Source: Aradus depressus
Taxonomy: Eukaryota; Arthropoda; Insecta; Hemiptera; Aradidae
Direction: 5' to 3'
Length of the DNA stretch: 64,000 nt
Assembly: GCA_963662175.1 (NCBI GenBank)
Contig: OY759220.1
Coordinates: 46,410,136-46,474,135 of the forward strand
Part shown: one piece after another, positions 10,691 to 21,174 of the stretch
Position numbering within the stretch: position 1 is the first letter of the stretch
How the letters are laid out: each line of letters starts with the position of its first letter
Notes under the pieces: model-generated
What the model saw: only the letters and a program-made list of their open reading frames with translations
Databases searched by the model: none
Told to the model about the DNA's origin: nothing
Position numbers and translations under genes: made by a program

Positions 10691-11147
10691 TGTGACGACT
10701 TCCGTAATTACTAGATGGAGGGTTAGCAGAGTACGGAATTCCAGAGGTCAGCTGCGATGCGGCCCCCATCATCTTGTGATATCCGCCAGGGAACTATAAT
10801 AATAATGATTTTTTGAAAGCAAATAAAAAAGCGAATCAACGGAAATGTACTTCACCAGTGCGAGGGTTTATGAGTTGAGCCCTCCATCTCGTTCCTTCTG
10901 CTTAAAACCAATAATAATAATAATAATATGTGTCATCACCCTTATGGGGTTCTGGTTCCATATATAAAATTTCGCGTCAATTTACATTCATTAGCAAGAG
11001 TGGACTTAGATAATATGGCGCCCGGTGCGAGACTGGTGGTCGGGCGGGGATTAGTTGTGGGGTCGTGGAGTAGGTAGAGTTTCAAATAGGATATTCTCGA
11101 GGGTGACTATGTGCACCAACCCAAAATGACGCCAGTTCGTGAATGCA

Positions 11148-11383
11148 CTAGTTCCTTCCTGACAGGGCTTCGTGGTGGTTCTTCACTAGTTTCTCGATGT
11201 GAGCTGCAAAAAGAAGAACATCCAATTCTTCATGGATTTTGTGATTCCTGACAAACCAGGGTGCGTTTGTTGCTATTCGGAGTACCTTATTCTGAAATGT
11301 TTGAAGTCGTTTCATGTTAGTGTTGTTGGTACCGATCCAGACTGGACAGGCGTATGTTAGAAGTGGAAGTAGGAGTGTTATTT
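11148..11383 (-). pseudogene. Jockey-like LINE ORF2 fragment (RT C-terminal region)
   Basis: Reading the minus strand from about 11383 to a TAG at 11148 gives an uninterrupted frame of about 78 codons. It includes LLLPLLTYACPVWIG, MKRLQTFQNKVLRIATNAPW and FVRNHKIHEELD. The pattern TYACPVW ... LQ.FQNKVLRI.TNAPWFVRN..IH is characteristic of the region just after the palm/thumb of Jockey-clade reverse transcriptases. The 5' part, including the YADD motif, is absent. Downstream, about 100 bp of GC-richer sequence may be 3' UTR. A dead 5'-truncated retrocopy is the simplest reading. Confidence 0.8.
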
Positions 11384-11514
11384 AAAAGAAAAATCTTACA
11401 ATCTAAATTCTTAAAACTATTTCATCCTTTTTTTTTTTTAAATATTTTGGCCTTTATTTATCTCAATGTTTTATATTTTGGGTGTACATAATGTACATAT
11501 AAATAAATAAAAGT

Positions 11515-11747
11515 ACTAATAGAAATAAAAGACGTTATCTTCCCACTGTTTTATTTTATACCAGAACCGGTTTTCGACGCAACAACGTCATCATCAGTGG
11601 TTCATCCCACCCACACAGCACAGCGGTTATCTTCCAACCTCTGTGCTGTGTGGGTGGGATGAACCACTGATGATGACGCTGTTGCGTCGAAAACCGGTTC
11701 TGGTATAAAATAAAACAGTGGGAAGACAACGTCTTTTATTTCTATTA
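11515..11747. mobile_element. Fold-back element with two hammerhead-like cores
   Basis: Left arm 11515-11623 and right arm 11641-11747 are near-perfect inverted repeats of about 108 bp around a 17-bp loop. Each arm carries CTGATGA, one extra T, a 5-bp stem closed by TGTT, then GAAAACC. On plus this is CTGATGA at 11667-11673, GACGC/GCGTC, GAAA at 11689-11692; on minus, CTGATGA reads as TCATCAG at 11591-11597. Outer ends read TAATAGAAATAAAAGACG. There is no coding frame. CTGANGA-stem-GAAA is the hammerhead ribozyme core, but the unpaired base after CTGATGA departs from the canonical form. Confidence 0.75.
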
Positions 11748-12137
11748 GAAATCTCGTCCCACAAACATCTTACTATCACATATGAAATAAAAGTACTTCC
11801 TTTACGTATCTATTCCACTGTTAATTCACACCTACTTGGTTCACTACCTTAACCCTAAACACTTTTCTCACTACACCTAAACTCAGAACTCTCTCCTACA
11901 CCAGACAACTTCGACTCGTACACACTAATTAGAACAGCTGATGGTCGTCTTTTGCTTTTCATTCATTGATGTTCTAAAACCAAATGCGACTTCATATATT
12001 TATTCATTAATTTAGTTGCTTTACTGTTTTTATACAAATAAATATAATTAATTTTATATTATTTTATTAATAATTAAAATCTTTGTAATTGTATACATCA
12101 CAACACATATTGATGGTAGTGTATTTTAGAATATAAA

Positions 12138-12148
12138 TATAAGAAGTT
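12138..12148. repeat. 5' target-site duplication of SINE-A
   Basis: TATAAGAAGTT here is repeated exactly at 12496-12506 on the other side of the SINE. Confidence 0.85.
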
Positions 12149-12495
12149 GGAGGGCGCCGGTAGCTCAGTGGTATGCGTGCTTGACTTCTGAGCTCAAGGT
12201 CGTGGGTTCGTAACCCGACCGAGGCCCTTAGTTTATTTTATCTGGGAGGTAAAATAAACTTAAGCACGCCGTCCTTCGGATGGGACGTTAAGCGATGGTC
12301 CCGAGCCTGTACGATGTCAGGTACTCGTTAAAGACCCCTACCCTAGATGAATAAAAATTTAGGGTAGGCAAAATTTAGGACTCCCACAGTAGAGTCGGGC
12401 TCATGTCCACCAGAGTGACGAAAGAGCGCTCTGGTAGTAGGCGATATGACCTCGTTGTTAAAGCCCGGGCATGAGTCATAAAACCTAACCTAACC
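12149..12495 (+). mobile_element. SINE-A, full-length tRNA-derived SINE
   Basis: The head resembles a tRNA: box A TAGCTCAGTGG at about 12161 and box B GGTTCGTAACC at about 12206, typical of internal RNA polymerase III promoters. The body carries TTATTTTATCTGGGAGG with its complement CCTCCCAGAT found in minus copies, GTCCTTCGGATGGGACG, GAGTCGGGCTCATGTCC and AGAGCGCTCTGG. It ends AACCTAACCTAACCT. An 11-bp target duplication flanks it. It is about 98% identical by eye to the copy at 62981, so the family was active recently. The tail resembles the insect telomere unit CCTAA. Confidence 0.9.
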
Positions 12496-12771
12496 TATAA
12501 GAAGTTTTGTATATAAATAAGGTATGTATATATTTTATGAGCCCTCGAATTAAAAAAAAAAAGGGGGTTTATTTTCGATAGTTTTAATTAGAAAAAAAAC
12601 TTTTATTTTATTTAGCTAAGGAAAGAATAATGAAAATGTAGTAATATATCCGTTGTAGCCAACATAGGACACCACCTCCCTTCTCCATCTCAAATTCATT
12701 TCGCCATTGCATTACCAGTCAAATTAAACGGAGCCTATTCCATTAACGTATAGCAATAGCAAGGTAGGCAT

Positions 12772-12888
12772 ACTTAAGTTTATTTTACCTCCCAGATAAA
12801 ATAAGCTAAGGGCTTCGGTCGGGTTTCGAACCCACGATCTTGAGCTCAGAAGACAAGCACGAATACCACTGAGCTACCGGCGCCCTCC
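12772..12888 (-). mobile_element. SINE-A head fragment
   Basis: Reverse complement of the first third of SINE-A: box B as GGTTTCGAACCC-type sequence, box A as CCACTGAGCTACCGG, start GGGCGCC at the right end. About 275 bp from the full plus copy. Confidence 0.85.
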
Positions 12889-12999
12889 TTATTACTAGGT
12901 ATTGAAGCTGCAATTATGGAATACTATTCCATATACGGAACATCACGGTATTCCAGATTTGGGATATTGCCATATTGTATTTCAAGGTTTAATCATTCC

Positions 13000-13800
13000 T
13001 CTCGATATCATTCCTAGTTTTGAAAACTAGGTGCATTTCTTTAGAAAAGCCATTTATTACTTACCATTTACAATATCGAATTACTAACTCAAAATTACAG
13101 TACAACCATGTATACTTATCTCAAAACAATAGAATCATTAATTTTCGAAATTGGGAAAGCACCATTGGAGTTACCATGTTAAAAACAACCATAAAACCAT
13201 AAGAATAACTTTTTTTGTATTAAAAATTTTCTTTAGAAAATAACCCCAATTCCATTAGGATCGTTTCATATTTTCACCTCAAGCTATAGTTAGGGAAAAA
13301 CTGGATAAGTTTCAGATGAGACGTTTTAGCCAAATCGTAAATTTGCGTGTCGTATATCCAGTGTGGTTTGAGTAGGAATGTGTAGCAGTTACTCTTTTGT
13401 ATTGTGGTCCATCGCAGATTGCATTCACACACAATCCTTCCTGGAGACTGAAGAAGAGAACCTGCGATAATCCAAAATTGCATTCCCCCACTTCTTGTAG
13501 CATAACCGACCATAACATTTTCACCCCATCATTGGTTTTAAATTTCGCCCTGAAATGCCACCGCTGGGTGGCCTTCCTCTCTCTCGCCACTCAAGACATC
13601 TATCTATCCATCGCGTCCTCTTGCTAGCTGGTTGTTGCAAGATGGCAACAGTTGCTATCAACTTTTATAAGAAAACAGAAAGTTAAGAATCCTGGCTTGA
13701 ACTTCTGGTGACAGTGGAGGTTGCAGAGGGCTGGTAGTGCTGGACTTGGGAGGCTGTTTTCCCTGCTCCCTCCCGCCCCCTCGCAAATTAAACCGACCCG
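13000..13800. other. No gene recognised; possible decayed coding segment
   Basis: Two overlapping minus-strand frames (13274-13513 and 13312-13590) of 79 and 92 codons carry a mixed, low-bias composition (words such as EVGECNFGLSQ and ICDGPQYKR) unlike the poly-Phe/Ile frames elsewhere. I do not recognise a family and see no splice evidence, so they are not called genes. Confidence 0.2.
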
Positions 13801-13836
13801 CCTCCCCCTCCCCCTCCCCCTCCCCACCCCTCAACT
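13801..13836. repeat. (CCCCTC)n short simple repeat
   Basis: Five to six CCCCTC/CCCCAC units; same hexamer class as the 2085-2438 block. Confidence 0.85.
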
Positions 13837-14242
13837 ACTCACCCCTCCCCTTTATGTCTCATTTGAAGAGTTCAACTCAAGAAGGGCCGCTATCAATCTT
13901 TAAACCGTTTACATTTTCATTTTACGGTCCACAACTAGAAGTTAACTAACGCTGAAGGGAAATAAGTGCAGGCGCACCTGCACTTTGCCATTATTGAGTG
14001 ATAATAGATCGCCTAGGTCAGGGATAGGCAAGTTACAGCCTGTGGCCCAGGTACGGCCCGTCGAGCTGTGGCCCGCACGAGAAGAGCAAGGATTCGAATA
14101 TGTGAAAACGTACAACCTTTTTTTTTTTTTCATTCGATTAGTTAATTTTAAATATAATAATCACTCATTAACTATACTTTAGTATTATTACTACGAATCC
14201 GAATAAGAAAGATAAATGTTCTAGAATTAATTGCAGATCTAG

Positions 14243-14735
14243 GTTTGGTTGTTTTCGGGACTCATGCCCGTGCTTTAAATACGAGGTCATATCGCCTACT
14301 ACCAGAGCGCTATTTTGTGGCTCAACGTTTTTGTGGCTCTAGTGCAGATGAGCCCGACTCAACTGTGGGAGATCTAAATTTTGCGTCTTTGTGGACCTTT
14401 AATTACCGATTACCTGACATCACAGAGGCTCGGGACCATAGGTTAATGTCCCATCTGAAGAACAGCGAGCTCAACGTTTTTGTGGCTCTAGTGCAGATGA
14501 GCCCGACTCTACTGTGGGAGACCTAAATTTTGCGTCCTTGTGAACCTTTAACGACCGATTACCTGACATCACAGAGGCTCGGGACCATAGGTTAATGTCC
14601 TATCTGAAGAACAGCGAGCTCAACGTTTTCCCGCTTACTAGATAAAAACCTAGGATCTTCGGATGGGTTTCGAACCCGCGACCTTGACGTCAGTAGGCAT
14701 GCACTCTAACTGACCGGTGCTCTCTGGGGGGCTCT
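14243..14735 (-). mobile_element. SINE-A variant with internal 149-bp duplication
   Basis: Minus copy: GACTCATGCCCG end at left, tRNA-like head with box B (GGGTTTCGAACCCGCG) near 14665-14682 and box A near 14705 at right. A segment starting CTCAACGTTTTTGTGGCTC at 14321 recurs at 14470 and begins again at 14619, giving a 149-bp unit present twice. The head differs from other copies (CCGGTGCTCTCTGG), so this is a separate subfamily. The 93-codon plus frame is a shadow. Confidence 0.75.
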
Positions 14736-15242
14736 ATCTTCATATTCATCTCGTATTAAATCTCATTCCTCGATCTTTTTTATTAAGCTGCTTATTATGA
14801 AAAACGTAATTTAAAATATTTTTTTCTCATGTTGATTTTTTCCCGGCATTTTTTCCATTTTTCATTTTTTCTCCTCTGGAAGAAATCAGGGTCACACTCA
14901 ACGACGTTGACAAAAATGTCCATTTGGAACGACTGTGCGACCCTTTGTATATTTAGAAATCCGTGATTCGTAAAGTGTCTAAATGAAGTCTCCCTGTTGT
15001 AAATCCTGATGACAATTGTCAAAAAAGCCAATTTGTTTTTTTATCTGTTATAATATTCAAAATTGACTCTCGTTTCTGTATGGGCTCTGCTAATATCTCA
15101 ACGTAAACGTAACATTTGCGACTGGCAATTTATCAAAACAAAGTGTGGGGGGTGTTGTTGGTTGTTAGTGGAACCGGCTGGGACTGGGATAAAGGCAGGT
15201 TTACGATGTTTCGCCCTTCCTGCTTCAGGGAGGGATATCCAA

Positions 15243-15765
15243 AGATCTGCCTCAGCTCGAGGCTGCCCTCGTCCTCAAACCAGCCTCATCTGCCTCAGCT
15301 CAAGGCTGCCCTCGTCCTCAAACCAGCCTCATCCGCCTCAGCTCAAGGCTGGCCTCGTCCTCAAACCAGCCTCATCCGCCTCAGCTCAAGGCTGCCTTCG
15401 TCCTCAAACCAGCCTCATCCGCCTCAGCTCAAGGCTGCCCTCGTCCTCAAACCAGCCTCATCCGCCTCAGCTCAAGGCTGCCCTCGTCCTCAAACCAGCA
15501 TCAACTGTCTCAGCTCGAGGCTGCCCTCGTCCTCAAACCAGCCTCACCTGTCTCAGCTCGAGGCTGCCCTCGTCCTCAAACCAGCCTCATCTGCCTCAGC
15601 TCAAGGCTGCCCTCGTCCTCAAACCAGCATCAACTGTCTCAGCTCGAGGCTGCCCTCGTCCTCAAACCAGCCTCATCCGCCTCAGCTCCAGGCTGCCCTC
15701 GTCCTCAAACCAGCCTCATCTGCCTCAGCTCAAGGCTGCCCTCGTCCTCAAACCAGCCTCATCTA
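15243..15765 (+). repeat. 43-bp GC-rich minisatellite, about 12 copies
   Basis: CTCAGCTC(A/G)AGGCTG recurs every 43 bp from 15251. Copies differ by a few substitutions (CCTCATCTGC, CCTCATCCGC, CATCAACTGT). Because 43 is not divisible by three, successive copies are read in successive frames. Two long plus frames of 216 and 236 codons with a 43-residue super-period result, and neither resembles a protein. Confidence 0.95.
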
Positions 15766-15779
15766 GCCTATAAATTAGG

Positions 15780-17880
15780 TTTCAGCATTAAAACGACTTT
15801 TTCTCCGATAGGACTAAAGTAAAAAAAAAAAAAAACGAATCCAATTAGTACTCTCATAGTTTGTGTGTTTGTGTCAGGAAAATATTGTTTAATAAATTCG
15901 TTCAATTTGTTTTTAAACAGTTTACTTCGTATTGGTCTTAATTACATTTTCCCCTTACAAAGACAACGTAAACTGAGTCGAATGATGTTAGTGTCTTCAC
16001 TGTGACAATTCCAAGGAAACTCTCCAACCGAAGGAATTGAGCTTCGGCCATTATCTATTATAATTTAATTCATTCACATTCATTTTAAAAAATTTGTTTC
16101 CTTTGTTTTGTGGGATATTCGTTATGACAACTTTATGACCAAGAGTGAATCCCATTGACCCTGAACGGAACTTCTATTTTTTATTATTAGCTTGTAAGCC
16201 ATAACAGACAAGAAAAAAAAGTCTTAGGATCAAAATGTAGAGGGCTAAACTTCTTTTCGATTGAGAGTAAGCTTCGCTCTCAAGAACACAGCTGGAGTGT
16301 ACAGGACGTAGGGTCAAGACTTTTTTCTGCATGTGTCTATAAGCTCAGTTTTTGCAAAAATCTAATAATTAAAAAATTTTCATAACCAATAGTTGAAAAA
16401 ATAAAAGCCGATCCACATTTTTTCTATTTGAATCATCCTATTGAGACAAGTGCAGTTTTCGGATTAAAAACGGTTGATCTTTACTAGACAACAATAATTT
16501 ACCCCCGAATTCCTATTTCGCCTTAAGCCCAACGGTTTTTGAAAATTTAGTTGATACATTTCTTTTTCGGTGTTCTTTATTACCTCGTAATCCACCGATA
16601 CGAAAAACGAATCAGGATCAAAATTGAAGAGGGTTAAATTTCCTTTCGAATGAGAATGATTGGGTATAATTAATTATAAGCTGCTACGTGTGTGAATAAT
16701 AAGAAGCGGGTTGATGTATTTCCTCTTTAAAGCCTTACTTATATTATAATATAAGTTTCACAAAAGTCATTGAGAAGCCGGTCAGAAATATCTAAAAAAC
16801 AATATTTACCGAAAATATTAAAGAAGACACCCTAACCACTACGCCATGGAGGCTCAGCTCTGGAGAGTGTTATTATTTCAGTGCACTTTGTCAGAGTTAG
16901 CCGGAGACATTGACGGATCGCGGACGGTGAGGGGCAGGCCGCAGGTGGTCTGTACCACGTGACCCCATCCTCTCGAAGACAGCTGTATAGCACTGGGCGG
17001 GATAACAGAATGAGTTGCTAGCTCCCACAAATTAGAAATTATACCGGGAGAAAAAACAAAAACAAAAAAAAAATCATTTGTTGAGTGCAAAACGAAAGAG
17101 GACGGACATGATTAAGGTTGTTGGAAGCGTGTCGCCTCTTTGAGGACACAGCATGTCCACATTTATGCTAGTAACTAGGTGTGCAATACATTCTGCTGTT
17201 TGCAAAAACTGAGCTGAGTCTGGCTTATCTGTATAAAAAACTCAATTAATGTTTTAATAATTATCAGTAACTTCTCACCTTGTATGTTCTTTATGAATAT
17301 ATTAATACTTTAAATAGATTTCAATTGAATTCAATGGATTTTTTCTAGCCTTTTTCTAGACAACAGCTGTGAATATTTTTATCAAAAAAAAAATCGTAGT
17401 TTGTACGTTAGAACACTAAAAAAAACGGCTCAAAAAAGTGGTGTCCGATGGTGAACCGAAAAGGGCTTCTCCCGGATTATTACATTTGAAATTGAAAAAT
17501 TCTATTTTGCGCGAGAATTTTGTCTCTCAATTGATTTCAATGGGGATTTCGTTTTTCGGTAATTATTCCTCCGTGGTATGTTCGATTTCAGATTTTTTTA
17601 GTAGTAAACCATCGTCACCGTGTCCACTACCATCGTGGCAAATTTCAATGTGATGATCGGTAAAGGGGTTTAGGAGGAGTACGAGTACAACGAAATACAT
17701 GAGTCGCCTAAGAAAGAGCTTCCTAAACTCAGCTCAATAAAATTAAAATTATTAATAATTAAAATGATTTCGGTTGTTCTTATCACCTTGGAGGTACTGA
17801 ACGTATGTCGTCTTAAATTATATGTAAGATGTTATGTGATGAGATATAACAAGAGTTGTCTTCCCACTGTCTATATTGTA
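15780..17880. other. No gene recognised; decayed duplicated segment
   Basis: Two related stretches, 16194-16272 and 16585-16660, share ACAAGAAAAAA/ATACGAAAAAC, AGGATCAAAAT and (T/A)TTC(C/G)ATTGAGAGT-like words; an old dispersed repeat. Nothing else is recognisable except the tRNA-like piece at 16828. Confidence 0.4.
16828..16857 (-). other. tRNA box A-like fragment
   Basis: On minus: CCTCCATGGCGTAGTGGTTA followed by GGGTG, a good match to the D-arm start of a tRNA or tRNA-derived SINE. No matching box B or cloverleaf follows, so it is a fragment at most. Confidence 0.35.
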
Positions 17881-17901
17881 AACCAAAAAAATTAATTACT
17901 C

Positions 17902-18570
17902 TTCATCCTCAGTGGTACATCACCCAGTCCAGAGCAGTGTGCCCACCAGCTATCTCAAAAGACACTGCACTAGACGGATGATATACTGCTGAGGATGACA
18001 CACTAGTGTAAAACAAAACAATGGATTTCAATAATACTGATTCATCCTCACTGGTACATCACCCAGTTCAGAGAAGTGTGCCGATCAGCTATATTAAAAG
18101 ACACTGCACTAGACAGGTGATGTACCACTGAGGATGACACACTAGTGTAAAACAAAACAATGGATTTCAATAATACTGCTTCATCCTCAGTGGTACATCA
18201 CCCAGTTCAGAGCAATGTGCCCATCAGCTATCTCAAAAGACACTGCACTAGACGAGTGATGTACTGCTGAGGATAACACACTAGTGTAAACCAAAACAAT
18301 GGATTTCAATACTATTGCTTCATCCTCAGTGGTAGGTACATCATCCAGTCCAGAGCAGTGTGCCCACCAGCTATCTCAAAAGACACTGCACTAGTCGGGT
18401 GATGTACCACTGAGGACGACACGCTAGTGTAAACCAAAACAATAGATTTCAATACTACTGCTTCATCCTCAGTGGTACATCACCAAGTTCAGAGAAGTGT
18501 GCCCACCAGCTATATCAAAAGACACTGCACTAGACGGGTGATGTACCGCTGAGGATGACACACTAAAGTA
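17902..18570. repeat. 139-bp fold-back satellite, 5 copies
   Basis: TTCATCCTCA(G/C)TGGTACATC begins at 17902, 18041, 18180, 18319 and 18462: period 139, with one 143-bp copy due to an extra GGTA. Each monomer is itself an inverted repeat: TCATCCTCAGTGGTACATCA at one end and TGATGTACCACTGAGGATGA at the other, around GCAGTGTGCC...GACACTGCACTAG. The right end reads CTGAGGA-T-GACAC/GTGT-AAAAC, a degenerate hammerhead-like core. The left flank GTTGTCTTCCCACTGT matches an internal word of the fold-back at 11515, so the two are related. Confidence 0.9.
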
Positions 18571-19065
18571 CAGTTTCATTTGATAATAAATGTAAGTTTC
18601 ATGGATTTTTCCCGTGACCTATGAAAATAATCTACATGTCACTTTTCAGATGTATGAAAGTGCCTTTGAATTTGATCAATGAATGTGTGGACAACTTTTG
18701 CCTTTTATATAAGCAAAAAATGTAATGAAGCTCAGACAGGAATTCAATTTTGTTTTTGTTTAAATTCATTTAAAAGGGACAAAGTAAGGTTAGAAGTGGT
18801 TTTGAAAATGAGAGTAGGACTGGTGTCTATGGAATCAGACAGGCGTAAATTGAGGATTTAATTATAAGATACAAAGACAGAAAGGAGGGGGGGAAATCAG
18901 ACAGGCTCAAGTGGAGGGGGGGGGGGGGGGGGAGAGAGGGAAGGTTAAGGGGGTAAGTTGTGCTCCCAGTAATTAGACATCCCCTTCCTTTCTGCCCCCG
19001 TCCACTTAATGTCTCTAACCTTCTTCATCAATTCTTATGCAAAGATCGGTATTTTTACATTACCA
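18571..19065. other. No gene recognised
   Basis: Contains a G-rich stretch and the poly(G) at 18916. A 60-codon plus frame at 18679 lacks resemblance to any family. Confidence 0.4.
18916..18932. repeat. poly(G) run, 17 nt
   Basis: Preceded by GGCTCAAGTGGA, reminiscent of the D1 purine block (GGGGGCTCAACTC), though the order differs. Confidence 0.9.
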
Positions 19066-19445
19066 GCTATGCGAAGTATGGGGGAGGTTATGTAATCGAT
19101 CAGAAATTCGATGTTGAGTTATCACGGAAATTTTATGTTGTTCGGCACCTGAACCCAAAAAACGGAAAAAAAAATTCCTGTTTGTCAACACAATAACTGC
19201 CTGTACACTGAATATATCGACACAAGATTTTATATGTAAATCCAAAACCCCATAGGAAGACACCTATCAATTTTCAGCCTAATCGTCTTGAAGGAAAATT
19301 GATTGTACTCAAAAACGTAACAACTACCTGTGAAATGAATGTATCGCTACGAAAATCACAGTAAATCGTTTTCAGAGGAAAATTGAAAACTTAGATGATT
19401 AATTTGCGTTGGGGAAGTACTTTTTTATTAATTTGTGTAAAAGTG
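19066..19445 (+). mobile_element. D1 copy, well preserved, internally shortened
   Basis: Head GCGAAGTATGGGGGAGGTTA, TGTAATCGATCAGAAATTCG; middle CACAATAACTGCCTGTA, CACCTATCAATTTTCAGCC; second CTCAAAAACGTAACAACTAC; tail TTAATTTGCGTTGGGGAAGT. The second GTCAACTATTG block and terminal inverted head are missing. Confidence 0.65.
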
Positions 19446-19779
19446 ATATTTCATTGAATGTGAGGTGAGGGTGGTTCTGGGCTCTGGGGTGTCCATTCTG
19501 CTTTGATCCTGTCCGCCTCTCAAGTGAGCTTCAAATGAATGAGAATTCCAGGCTCGAATCCTTGGGGTATCCCTTAATCAGTCCCGTGGTCAGCCCCAAC
19601 TCCAGCTCCCAGCATCCCACTTCAAACTTTAATTAGGAATAGTTTTAAGGGTGGTTTTCTCCCCTTAATGAAATTTCTAAGGGAGACCAGTTTGGGAAGG
19701 CTCAGTTTAATTGAAGTCTTTATAAGCGCCATGGTTGAGGCTTTGAAGTTGCCCTGCAAGCCTGCTTCACTGGCGGGAG

Positions 19780-19905
19780 GGATATTAATGAAACTTTGGC
19801 TCGGATTTGGTTCGCTTCCTCTAACCAGTCTTCCTACCCTTGCCCATCAAACTTCATTATTACTTTATCAACGACAGCAGTTTTCAACCAAAATCCTCAA
19901 GCGGT
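19780..19905 (+). other. Segment sharing an exact 28-bp word with 21955-21982
   Basis: CCCATCAAACTTCATTATTACTTTATCA occurs at 19845-19873 and again at 21955-21982, with looser similarity upstream (AAACTTTGGCTCGGATTTGG versus GAAGCTCCGACCTGC). Could be a diverged dispersed repeat or a duplicated regulatory segment. Confidence 0.35.
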
Positions 19906-19987
19906 ATGGAAATTAAGTAACGTTTAATGCTGTAATAATAATAATTTCAGTTTTGAGATAAGTAATAACTAGGGGCGGATTTATATA

Positions 19988-20504
19988 CAGTGTAAACTCT
20001 GTATAGCGACACTTAAGGGACTGCTCATTTTATGGCGTTAATTTTACTATTATAATATGTATTTACTAATAAAGTATAAAATTTACAAACAACAAACATT
20101 TATATTGATACAAATAACAACGCTTATTGCATATAGTCTGTTATCTTCGTCTGACATTTTTTGCTGCTCCAGTATTTTAAGGTAATCACAACGAACAAAA
20201 GAACGAATTTCTTAGAATCTTCTGTACATATGATGCCGACAGTCGAGGTAAATACGTGCTAGACAATAAAGCAACAAAATAACAAACAAAAGAACGTACA
20301 CAGCTGCAGTTCTTATTAATTTCGGCAACTTGAAAGTACTGTTTATTGCTTAGCAATGACGTATTGTTGTCGTTATTTAGGGTGTGATGCTACATAGAGT
20401 GTATCATTGTATGGACAACAAGGTAAACCAACCAGATTCAAGTAATTTCGATGTTTTAGGGAGTTTGTCGTTAAATCGAGTGGCGTTAAATGGAGTTTAC
20501 ACTG
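19988..20504. mobile_element. Mariner/pogo-like MITE with TIRs and TA duplication
   Basis: CAGTGTAAACTC at the left end and GAGTTTACACTG at the right are perfect 12-bp terminal inverted repeats. Similarity continues inward (GGCGTTAA-type words near both ends). The element is bounded by TA on each side (19986-19987 and 20505-20506), the target of Tc1/mariner-superfamily transposases. Its 517 bp are AT-rich without a transposase frame, so it is non-autonomous. Confidence 0.8.
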
Positions 20505-21174
20505 TATATTTCCCCTGAACATAATATTGTCATTTACCAGCTAGCTATAGATGTTTTTTGCTATTCTGAATCTATTTAAAATATTTTTATTTTATATAAT
20601 TAAATATTTAGCTTATTTCACTCATCTTTGTATGTTTTTAAATATAATTCAATAAATTAATTTCTTACTATTTAATAATCAACTTTCCCTCCCCACTTGA
20701 GCAGAGTAGAGAACATTTGTAAAGAAAGATAATGAGAAGGTTCTTATAATTTTTTTTCGAATAATGTTCTTTCTTAGAAAAAAAAGATAATCAAACGAAT
20801 CCGCTGGAGTTTAATTTTCCAGAAAACTGGACTAAGAGCTACCGCCTTTTTTATTTCTTAAAACTGGTCCCCTTCAAATTTTCAAAACATTTACAATTCT
20901 ACTTAGTCTCAGTGGTTCAAAACTTTCATTCAATTTCAAAATGGTAGTGAAATCTAAGAAAAATGATTTTGTTACCTCATTTAGTTTCCGAACGAGACAT
21001 TTAAAACAAACATTTTGTATTGTACCTACATGTAATAAGTCAGTTTCGAGATTTCCAAGTAACTCAACGGCAAAGCTTAAAGAAAATAAACAGAAAGATC
21101 AAAAAAGGAATAGTTTTTACGTAAAAACCAAAAAAAAAAACCACTTTCACTTTAGTACAGATCACTCTCTCTGT
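20505..21174. other. No gene recognised
   Basis: AT-rich. The frame at 20941-21177 (78 codons, ATG, Lys/Ser/Phe-rich) has no resemblance I can name and ends where D2-like sequence begins. Confidence 0.35.

Noticed and set aside
12149..12495. A functional tRNA gene at the SINE head
   Set aside because: Boxes A and B are present, but the cloverleaf arms are imperfect and the copy has a SINE body, CCTAA tail and target duplication.
14245..14526. 93-codon plus frame
   Set aside because: Falls entirely inside a minus-strand SINE-A copy.
15063..15773. 216- and 236-codon frames as a repetitive protein
   Set aside because: They lie on a 43-bp minisatellite, overlap in different frames and have a 43-residue super-period; no family resemblance or promoter context.
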